64,000 bases of DNA from positions 97,384-161,383 of the forward strand of contig JAEYRN010000030.1 in NCBI GenBank assembly GCA_023435565.1, written 5' to 3'. The position numbers and the translations under genes are program-made. Shown here piece after piece: positions 1-6,806 of the stretch. The stretch's first letter is position 1; each line of letters opens with the position of its first letter. The notes below the pieces were generated by a model, which was not told the origin of the DNA, did no database searches, and saw nothing but the letters and a program-made list of their open reading frames with translations. The stretch is from Bacillota bacterium. Its GTDB lineage: Bacteria; Bacillota; UBA4882; UBA8346.

Positions 1-849
1 GTCGAGATAAACTTGGATATCTATCTGGGGATTTTGCTGTTTTTTGGCGATTAATGCTTCGGCTATCGGACGGGAACGCATGTGGTTGGCGGCCATCCGA
101 ATCGAGTGGGTGGCCTGGTTGATCAATTCCACGATCTCCGCAGCTACCACCTGGCTATCGGAGATCTTAGCGAAGGTCGGACCATAGGTACTAGAAACAT
201 AAGTGCGGTAATTGGCCGAAGTGAAGTAGGCATCCTGACCCGGCTGGTCAACGATTTGGGCCATTAGTTCCTCCGGGGTGGGATTGCCGGTGGCGAATGT
301 GAAGGTCCGGCCGAATTCCCGGGAGTTACCCCAGAGCCGTTCGAATTCGGCCCGATAACGCAAGACCAGCTCCGGGTCGTTGAGCCACAGGGTGTTTTCA
401 TCGTAACAAGAATTGGCGTTATCGTTCCAGTTGCCGCTACTGGTCGCCAAAGAAGAGTAGTCGGCGATGAGATACTTATGGTGAATGGTTTTATTGACAA
501 ACCGCACATCAATACCGCTCGCCTCCAAAGCGTGGGAGAGCGTTCCGCTGGTTTCTTTCCGTTCGTCGGCGGCGTTTTCATAAAGCATCCGGATTTGGAC
601 GCCCCTGGCGGAAGCTCGTTGCAAGGCCCGGTAAACATCGAAGTCATCCAAGCCGTAAAGGGCAACCTCCAGAGTGTTCTGGGAACCGTCAATGATGGAA
701 ATCAATTCTGAGAGATAGCCGTCAATTTCCGCTTGAGGACTGAAATTGACCGATAAAGGCCCGGCGGGGTTGTAAGAGGCGTTCAGAAAGAATGGGCAAA
801 AGACTAAAGTTATAATAATGAGCATTATAAACGATCGTAACCGGATCAT
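1..849 (-). CDS. Secreted phospholipase D-family protein (partial, 3' end beyond window)
   Basis: Reading on the minus strand from ATG at 849 gives 283 codons open to the window edge, so the C-terminus is missing. Residues 1-24 form a signal peptide or anchor (basic start, then a run of I/L/V/F). An HKD-type motif HxKx4D sits at H123, K125 and D130, followed by the usual Ser/Gly/Asn stretch (SSGNWND, about 137-143), which is the signature of PLD-type phosphodiesterases. A second PLD half begins near residue 235. The start is preceded by GGAGGG. Substrate cannot be told from sequence: PLD-type nucleases such as Nuc of plasmid pKM101, cardiolipin synthases and phospholipases share this fold. 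Location at the end of a conjugation operon favours a transfer-associated exported nuclease or lipase, which is inference. Confidence 0.8.
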   Translation of the reverse strand, partial: MIRLRSFIMLIIITLVFCPFFLNASYNPAGPLSVNFSPQAEIDGYLSELISIIDGSQNTLEVALYGLDDFDVYRALQRASARGVQIRMLYENAADERKETSGTLSHALEASGIDVRFVNKTIHHKYLIADYSSLATSSGNWNDNANSCYDENTLWLNDPELVLRYRAEFERLWGNSREFGRTFTFATGNPTPEELMAQIVDQPGQDAYFTSANYRTYVSSTYGPTFAKISDSQVVAAEIVELINQATHSIRMAANHMRSRPIAEALIAKKQQNPQIDIQVYLD

Positions 850-953
850 CAATGTTCCCTCCTTATTAAATTTATCCCTTTCCTAATAATAGACTATCAT
901 TCAATATTTTTCCATCAATTCCTGCTTCAAATTTGGAATATTATTATGCCATA

Positions 954-2537
954 TTATCTTTCAGGATCCCACTCTTTATTTCGTTCATTATCCAAAATTC
1001 TAGCCTTTAACCCGGCTTTATTAATATTTTCTTGCTCCAATCTCTTAACCGAACGTTCCAATTTCTTTATCTCATTCTCTCGCGCTCTATTTCTTTGGGA
1101 CCTGGGAATCTTAGTCTTTTCAACCGTCATTTTTACCCGCTGTTGGGATAGTTCTCCCCGCTCGATTCTTAAAGCGTTTATTTGGTTATCCAGGTTCTTT
1201 AATTGTTCCCGCTGTGGCTCGTTCTTTTTTAAAACCGCTTCCTTAATTCTTTCAAGCTGGGTCCGGGCTTCTGGAGTTTCCATACTTGCTTTCAACCCCT
1301 CCGTTAGGTCCTTGTTGGCGGCTTCTTTGGCATTCAAATTACTGTTCCAGGCCTCCAGGCGCTTCGATTCATCATTATAGACCTTACGAAGGGAAAGATC
1401 CATCGGACCCGGTTTAACTTCAATTTGGTGTTTTTGGATCGCCCGGTTGTAAGCATTTAGCTCTTTTACTAACAAGTGTCTTTCTTCAGCCGCCCTTTTG
1501 ATGGCTCCCTTGGTATAAATTGATTGGGCAATCAGTTCGGCCCGTTCCGGAGTAATCACTTTTCGGGTTAGTTCGCGCCGTTCATGCAATAGCCGGGTAA
1601 GGGTATTGTTGATTTCCCTGATCCGGACCGTGTATTTGGAGGGCGATTTCTCATCAATTTGCCGCAGTTCCTTTTCAATGGCTTCGTTGGTTCGCTTATA
1701 TTCCCGTAAATAAAAGACATTCCTAACCTTACGGTTTGGTTCCTTTTTTTCATAATACTCATAACGTTTCTGCTCCCGCTCTTGTGGAGTTCTGGCATTT
1801 TCTAATTGCCGCCTTACCAAGCGGGATGTTCTTTGGACCATTTTCGGCCCGAGATGGATCTCCGGCGGCCGGTCCAGTTGTTCGGCTTTTTTAAAATCGC
1901 CTTTTTCCAAGGCCTCGTATCTTTGGGCTTGAAGTGAGCGGTAATCCACTCTTACTTCATGGCCGTATTTTTCAAGGACCCTGTTTTGATGTTCAGCCCA
2001 GGATGCCCGGAGTTTTTCAACGTTTTTCTTCCCGGTTGACCCGGAAAAACGGGTATCTTTGAAGGCCCCGCCCAATTCCGGATTTTTCTTGTTGGCCCGG
2101 GCGAAAAACAGTTCCGAGTTTCGTTCGATCTGGTCCAACTGACGTTCGCTGAACATTATATGGGCGTGGGGTTGATCTACATTCCTTTTCAATGCGGCTT
2201 TCGGGCAATGGATGGCTACCGTATAAGGGTGATTCTCGCCGATCTGTTCTTTGATGAAATCTTGCACCAGTTCCAAACGTTGCTCTGGGTTTAACTCGTT
2301 CGGCAAAGCCACTTCGATTTCCATATATGTTCTGCCGTTCGCCCGCTCATACTCTTCAGCCGCTTTCCAGAACTCATGGGGATTATTTCGGGCCCACGTC
2401 GGCATATTACAATGTTCTTTATATTCCAAGTCCTCTTTCTTACTTGAGCGATATTTCCCTTCCCTGCAAATATACAGCGCATGTAACGGAGTATTGCCTT
2501 TTTTCCCGGCTTTCAGGGAGCAGTGATAACTTGCCAT
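954..2537 (-). CDS. mobA: MobA/MobL (MobQ-type) relaxase
   Basis: This 527-aa protein begins MASYHCSLKAG, the hallmark start of MobA/MobL relaxases. It nicks the transferred strand at oriT and stays covalently linked to it. Tyr22 (in HALYICREGKY) is the likely nucleophile, and H124/H126 (PHAHIMF) are the metal-binding histidines. Residues beyond about 230 are highly charged and coiled-coil-like (many E/K/R), with no helicase or primase domain visible, so it is shorter than RSF1010 MobA. ATG at 2537 follows AAAGGAG by 11 nt; a GTG at 2549 would abut the Shine-Dalgarno and is less likely. It lies immediately beside the predicted oriT, which fits cis recognition, and is last but one in the transfer operon. 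Confidence 0.92.
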   Translation of the reverse strand: MASYHCSLKAGKKGNTPLHALYICREGKYRSSKKEDLEYKEHCNMPTWARNNPHEFWKAAEEYERANGRTYMEIEVALPNELNPEQRLELVQDFIKEQIGENHPYTVAIHCPKAALKRNVDQPHAHIMFSERQLDQIERNSELFFARANKKNPELGGAFKDTRFSGSTGKKNVEKLRASWAEHQNRVLEKYGHEVRVDYRSLQAQRYEALEKGDFKKAEQLDRPPEIHLGPKMVQRTSRLVRRQLENARTPQEREQKRYEYYEKKEPNRKVRNVFYLREYKRTNEAIEKELRQIDEKSPSKYTVRIREINNTLTRLLHERRELTRKVITPERAELIAQSIYTKGAIKRAAEERHLLVKELNAYNRAIQKHQIEVKPGPMDLSLRKVYNDESKRLEAWNSNLNAKEAANKDLTEGLKASMETPEARTQLERIKEAVLKKNEPQREQLKNLDNQINALRIERGELSQQRVKMTVEKTKIPRSQRNRARENEIKKLERSVKRLEQENINKAGLKARILDNERNKEWDPER

Positions 2538-2584
2538 TCGGTTTCTCACTCCTTTCGTTTTAAAACAGCCACAGGCTGTTCAAA

Positions 2585-2662
2585 GCTTCCGGGACGGAAG
2601 CGTAGGGTCCAGGGTAATCCCTGGCGCACGAGTTTCTCGGAAGAGAAACTCATAAGTGCGCC
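2585..2662 (+). other. Predicted origin of transfer (oriT), RSF1010/MobQ-like
   Basis: Three consecutive hairpins occupy the gap between mobA and traF. The first is GCTTCC/GGAAGC (2585-2590/2596-2601). The second is CCAGGG-TAAT-CCCTGG (2609-2624). The third is GAGTTTCTC-GGAA-GAGAAACTC (2630-2651), followed by ATAA and GTGCGCC (2656-2662), which itself pairs with GGCGCAC at 2623-2629. The third hairpin plus TAAGTGCGCC closely resembles the RSF1010/R1162 oriT as I remember it (TTTCTCGAAGAGAAAC then TAAGTGCGCC or TAAATGCGCC). That MobQ-type site is nicked within or just after the GCGCC stretch. A cognate MobQ relaxase starts about 50 bp away. Strand given is that carrying TAAGTGCGCC. Confidence 0.85.
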
Positions 2663-2798
2663 TTACCAGGAAAACACCAAAGACAGATCCAGGATCTTCC
2701 CGCCCCTCAGCCTTCGAAAATGGAACGGAGTTGGCCCGCTTAAGACAGATTGCCGCTGCCTTTAAGCAAATGGACCAACCCCATTCAGAATTATACAT

Positions 2799-3332
2799 TT
2801 AAAAAGTAATAACAGGTACAGCCTTGCCGCGAATCAAATCAAAAGGAACCGGGCCGAAGTATCTACCATCAAATGAATTCCGAATGTAAGTCGCGATCGG
2901 TAAGAAATGTTTTTCCGGAATATTAATGCTTCCCCGTAATCGCGGTAAAGGTCTAACTTCGGTATCCGTGTCGAAAACCGGTCCGATATAAACATCCTTG
3001 ATTTTAATCGCATCATCGGTGATGGTGACTTTGTCGCCGGGCAGGGCTCCCACCGTCTTTATCAGCAGCCAGCCTTGCGGAAGCCAGCCCCGCCCGTAAA
3101 TATAGGGACGGGCTGGTTCCGGTACTTCCAAGATCACCGATTCGCCGGTTTTTAAATCTCCGTCAAAGGGTATCAGTTTATAGACTCCTAAAGGCATACT
3201 CTTTGATAAATTAAGATAGTATTGGGGCGGTCGTGAACCGGCTAATTGTAAAACTAGAAAAAACACTAAAAAACCTGTTACAACCAAAAACAAATTACGG
3301 TTTCTTTTAATCATCGTTCCGTGTTCTATCAT
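2799..3332 (-). CDS. traF: TraF-type signal peptidase (S26 family), pilin maturation
   Basis: The 177-aa protein has one N-terminal membrane helix (about 13-31). It then shows the S26 peptidase boxes: catalytic Ser45 in SKSMPLGVY and general-base Lys92 in LLIKTVGALPGDKV. In RP4, TraF is the dedicated peptidase that trims and cyclises the TrbC prepilin, and a trbC gene lies upstream in this operon. The PQYYLNLSKSMPLGVYKL segment is typical of TraF rather than of general leader peptidase LepB. It follows trbL by 7 nt. The start is not marked by a strong Shine-Dalgarno; Met7 (3314) is an alternative. The catalytic domain would face the outside of the cytoplasmic membrane. Confidence 0.9.
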   Translation of the reverse strand: MIEHGTMIKRNRNLFLVVTGFLVFFLVLQLAGSRPPQYYLNLSKSMPLGVYKLIPFDGDLKTGESVILEVPEPARPYIYGRGWLPQGWLLIKTVGALPGDKVTITDDAIKIKDVYIGPVFDTDTEVRPLPRLRGSINIPEKHFLPIATYIRNSFDGRYFGPVPFDLIRGKAVPVITF

Positions 3333-3339
3333 CTGGCTG

Positions 3340-4425
3340 TTATGACGCCAAACGGTCTTTCATCCCCGCCGCCCGCATCGCCGAGGCATGAACGCGCATT
3401 GCGTAATGGGTGTCTTGTCTGCCTTGGCCGAAAGCAGAATTGGCCATTGCTGCCCGGCTGATACCGGCCATTGCGCCTCTAAATCCACCTCTGGTTGTTG
3501 CACCGATTTGGGCTGCCTGGGCTACCGAACCCATGGATCGCATCGCCCCACCGGCTGCAGTTCCTATTGTGGTCTTAGCGGCCCCAGCGGCGCTAATCCC
3601 GGCCAAAAATGACCCGGCGGCGGTGGCTGCTCCAAAGGAAGGTGAACCGGACAGCAATCCGGCGGCCACTTGGGGCGCGTGCCAGGATAAAAAGGCAATG
3701 GCGGCGCTTCCCAGCAAGGTATAGATCATCATTTGAAAAGTGGGATCGTTGGGCAATACCCACTTCGAGACCAGGGGCACGGCGGCGCTGGCGATGAATG
3801 ATAACACCATCAGTTTAATGCCGAAGGCGAAAACCGCGCCGATGGCCTTTTCGCCGAGAAAGGACGTATGTTGATTGGCCCCCCAGGGAATTAAGATTAA
3901 AGCCAGGCAACCGACGATATAAAACTCGAGATAAGTGATGAAAATCTGGATGCCGACCACGGCGAAGGATGCGATAATCAACAATCCCATCACGAAACTG
4001 ACTAAAATATCGCCGATGTTATAGATTGCATCCATTCCCGAATAATTGGCGATATGGTTAAAGATGGGTTGTGATACATAGATCCCGTATTCAGACAAGG
4101 CCGAAGGGTCGGAAAGCATCGCTTGGGTAATGCTGTTGCCCCCCGCTTTTAAACCGATCATCGCGAAACTTTGCAGGATTACTGTGGCCAGGCTCCGGTA
4201 ATTAAGGACTAAGTAAATGAAGAAGCCATATTTTAAGATTTTTTCTACTAATAATTTTAAAGTGTCGGTATCATTGCTTTTTAATAGCAAAGCCAATACC
4301 AGATCGATTACAATCAACGATCCCAAAATCCAATTAGCGTCCATTTGGATATTGGATAGCCCCAAAGTAAAAACATTGCGAAAATCATTCAAAAGTTGTG
4401 TCAGTATTCCGGTATCGGGAGTCAT
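3340..4425 (-). CDS. trbL: TrbL/VirB6-family polytopic channel protein
   Basis: This 361-aa protein is strongly hydrophobic, with about six predicted membrane segments between residues 40 and 260. It has an Ala/Gly/Ser/Met-rich tail (about 265-361), the usual layout of TrbL/VirB6, the inner-membrane channel component of the type IV secretion system. Identification rests on this topology plus position between trbJ and traF, as in RP4-type clusters where trbL follows trbJ/trbK. ATG at 4425 is preceded by GGCGGGGATGAG, an adequate ribosome site. The low-complexity tail (repeated AAG/GAA tracts) is common in the family. No sign of truncation. Confidence 0.87.
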   Translation of the reverse strand: MTPDTGILTQLLNDFRNVFTLGLSNIQMDANWILGSLIVIDLVLALLLKSNDTDTLKLLVEKILKYGFFIYLVLNYRSLATVILQSFAMIGLKAGGNSITQAMLSDPSALSEYGIYVSQPIFNHIANYSGMDAIYNIGDILVSFVMGLLIIASFAVVGIQIFITYLEFYIVGCLALILIPWGANQHTSFLGEKAIGAVFAFGIKLMVLSFIASAAVPLVSKWVLPNDPTFQMMIYTLLGSAAIAFLSWHAPQVAAGLLSGSPSFGAATAAGSFLAGISAAGAAKTTIGTAAGGAMRSMGSVAQAAQIGATTRGGFRGAMAGISRAAMANSAFGQGRQDTHYAMRVHASAMRAAGMKDRLAS

Positions 4426-4452
4426 CTCATCCCCGCCTTTACGCTTTAAATT

Positions 4453-5223
4453 TTAAAAACCCGTCGTTCCGTCGCCATTGCCTCCGGTAGTTAAGGGATT
4501 TTGGGTATTTAACCTAAGTTTATTGGCATTGGATGTCGCCGCGGCTCTTCCTTGTACTTCCTCGGCGTAATAAGATGCTTCCGCCCGGTAACTAGTAGCT
4601 ATTATTTGTTGCAATCTCATTAATTGCTGTACTTGCAAGGCTGCAATTTGATTGCCTACTTGGATAGCGGTCAAGACACCATCCGCGCTCGAGGAAGCGG
4701 CTAAGAGCGAATTTAAATTAGCGGCGTCATTACCCAGTTGGGCCACCAGCCCTTGGGCCGTCATTGCGTCATAGATAGCGTTACTGGTTTGATTACGCAT
4801 GATTTCACTTTGTTTGGCATAATCGGTTCCGCTCATCCCGTTATATTTATTAAACTTTGGATAGGTGGAATCCCAAGCCATTTGTGATTGTTCGTAATTC
4901 AAGGCAATACCGACCACATTCTGGCTTAAATTCATAAGAGTAGTAAGGGAATGTTGAATATTCATCAAACTTGCGGCTGATAAATTGCCATCCATCTTGA
5001 TTAAATTTTGTGCCGCATAGGCTATTTGAGTCATCTGGTTTTGCAACATCGTGAAACTATTAATGGTATTTCTTATTTGATCAATAAATGCCAGTTGGTT
5101 TTGGGCTAAATTGGCCGCGTCAAAAACAGGCAAACCTGATGCAAATATTTGTGGAGTATTAAACGCCAATATCAACCCAAGAGCAAGAACTAATAATAAA
5201 TGTAATGGATACCCTTTAAACAT
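4453..5223 (-). CDS. trbJ: TrbJ/VirB5-like conjugal transfer protein
   Basis: The 256-aa product has a signal peptide (residues 1 to about 29, cleavage near IFASG). It continues into an Asn/Gln-rich, mostly helical periplasmic domain with heptad-like segments. TrbJ/VirB5 proteins are minor pilus-tip subunits that contact the recipient and are needed for pilus assembly. The FDAANLAQNQLAFIDQIRNT stretch right after the signal peptide resembles TrbJ family N-termini. The C-terminus is a disordered Gly/Thr/Asn tail. A GGGAGG site lies 10 nt before ATG at 5223. It sits 27 nt before trbL, which supports co-translation. Confidence 0.85.
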   Translation of the reverse strand: MFKGYPLHLLLVLALGLILAFNTPQIFASGLPVFDAANLAQNQLAFIDQIRNTINSFTMLQNQMTQIAYAAQNLIKMDGNLSAASLMNIQHSLTTLMNLSQNVVGIALNYEQSQMAWDSTYPKFNKYNGMSGTDYAKQSEIMRNQTSNAIYDAMTAQGLVAQLGNDAANLNSLLAASSSADGVLTAIQVGNQIAALQVQQLMRLQQIIATSYRAEASYYAEEVQGRAAATSNANKLRLNTQNPLTTGGNGDGTTGF

Positions 5224-5305
5224 ATTGTTTCAACCTCCCAAGTTATTTCTTTTGAATCGGATCGGGAGACTAACCGCCCTCCCGATCCAAAAGCTATCCA
5301 ATTCA

Positions 5306-6772
5306 TTATTGAATTATGAAAGGGCCAACACACCTATAAGTGGCATTGTTCTTATTATCTATAGCTTGAACGTGTAAATACCTTGTGCCTTTTTTACTTA
5401 TTTGAACGTTATATTGGGCTGGCATTGCATTAAAATTGGAAGGTTTTACGGTAGTTTGGCTTACATAATAATGGGCGGATTTAAGCCCCGATATGGAATC
5501 AGAACAATCTACAAAAATTTCTACCATATCAGTTGAGTTGGCCCAGTTTTTGTTTATTGAAATTTTCGGGGCTCCATTATCAACTTTCCATTCCAATCTT
5601 CCATAGTTGCCATGCATGGGATAACTCTCTACATATAATCTATAAGTACCTGCAAGATTGTCGGGAAAGGTATAAGAACTTTCGGTAGGTTGTGAAGGTC
5701 GTCTACTATAGATACAAGAATCATTACGATATACTTTTATTGCGTTACTATAATATAAAGAATAATAAACGGTAACAGCTACAGCTGTTGAAGGAACTGT
5801 TCGAGTGTCGTCCAAAGGCTTATAATCAAATGAATTTACTATAAATCCATTTCCGTTAGGTAAAGGGTTACTATCCGGATTAAAAGTACCCAGCTCAACT
5901 ATGGCATCTTGAGCAAGATTAACCTCTTTGATGATACCTTCGTATCCGGTTCGTTCAATTCGAACATGATAAGTTCCAGGCGGTAAATTATTAAAGTAAA
6001 AATAATCCTTTGAGTTAAAATTCAACACTTTACTTTGTTCTACGAGTATAACCGAATAACTGCCAGCAGAATTCACCATTCCCCTAATTGAACCGTTATA
6101 GACGATTTCCAAAGTTATTTTCGATCCGGTGCTAAAATTACTAGTCCCTTCACTATTTTGTGCTTTGACCCAAACATAGTAAGTTGAACCATTGTTTAAA
6201 CCGGTAATTGTTGTCCCGGTGCCTGTAATCAAACTCGTCGCTTTAACCGCCGAACCCGTATTATTTGTTGTAGCATACCAAACTTCATAACTGGTGGCTC
6301 CTGTTACGCTCTCCCAGATCACAATGACTTCTTTATTTCTCCCTTTTAAAGTCGGTGCTTTTGGTGCGTTGGGAGGGTTGGTGGCTGAAACCGGTTTTCC
6401 TGTTCCTACGGAACTCCAATCACTGGTACCCCCGCTATTCGTTGCTCTGACCCATACATAATAAGTGGTTCCATTGGTTAAATCGCTAATAATACAGGAA
6501 GTCCCCGTAAAACTTTCAGTTATTTGAGTTGCGGTACTTGGATCATTTGACGTTGAATACCATACTTCATAACCTGTAGCGTCATATATCGTAATCCACT
6601 CAATAGTTAATTGCTTATCTGCCGGTGTAACCGTAATATATGACGGAGCCGCCGGAGCAGGTATCGGCTTGGAATCTGATTTTTTGGAAGATGATCCGCC
6701 GCCACATCCGGGCAAAATAGCTGAAACGATTAACAATACCAGTAAAGCTAAACGAATTAATTTCTTAAACAT
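5306..6772 (-). CDS. Fibronectin type III-repeat lipoprotein inside the trb operon
   Basis: This 488-aa protein is a lipoprotein: a basic start, a hydrophobic core and a lipobox ILPGC at about residue 23. A Gly/Ser/Lys linker follows, then two FnIII-like domains (about 40-130 and 135-225) with repeated signatures (YEVWYSTSN / YEVWYATTN; GTTYYVWVRA / GSTYYVWVKA). A PEGA/carboxypeptidase-regulatory-like domain (about 228-310, PPGTYHVRIERTGYEG) and a further beta-rich region complete it. ATG at 6772 is used because GGGGGCG precedes it. It lies between trbE and trbJ with no break in the operon. RP4 has no such gene. Possible roles are pilus-associated adhesin, surface exclusion, or a substitute for the missing small lipoproteins TrbH/TrbK; all three are inference. 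Confidence 0.82.
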   Translation of the reverse strand: MFKKLIRLALLVLLIVSAILPGCGGGSSSKKSDSKPIPAPAAPSYITVTPADKQLTIEWITIYDATGYEVWYSTSNDPSTATQITESFTGTSCIISDLTNGTTYYVWVRATNSGGTSDWSSVGTGKPVSATNPPNAPKAPTLKGRNKEVIVIWESVTGATSYEVWYATTNNTGSAVKATSLITGTGTTITGLNNGSTYYVWVKAQNSEGTSNFSTGSKITLEIVYNGSIRGMVNSAGSYSVILVEQSKVLNFNSKDYFYFNNLPPGTYHVRIERTGYEGIIKEVNLAQDAIVELGTFNPDSNPLPNGNGFIVNSFDYKPLDDTRTVPSTAVAVTVYYSLYYSNAIKVYRNDSCIYSRRPSQPTESSYTFPDNLAGTYRLYVESYPMHGNYGRLEWKVDNGAPKISINKNWANSTDMVEIFVDCSDSISGLKSAHYYVSQTTVKPSNFNAMPAQYNVQISKKGTRYLHVQAIDNKNNATYRCVGPFIIQ

Positions 6773-6806
6773 GGATTTTCGCCCCCTTCTCATTTCTAGT
6801 CAATAG

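Noticed and set aside
264..692. 142-codon minus-strand frame starting MTVPRTLW
   Set aside because: It lies in another frame of the PLD gene, whose own frame carries a signal peptide and HKD motif.
954..1380. Plus-strand open frame opposite mobA
   Set aside because: It is the complement of the relaxase's charged helical tail; composition (Ser/Phe/Leu) is that of an antisense shadow and there is no ribosome site.
2580..2798. 72-codon minus-strand frame in the mobA-traF gap
   Set aside because: It runs through the three oriT hairpins, has no family resemblance and only a weak ribosome site; the hairpin structure explains the sequence better.
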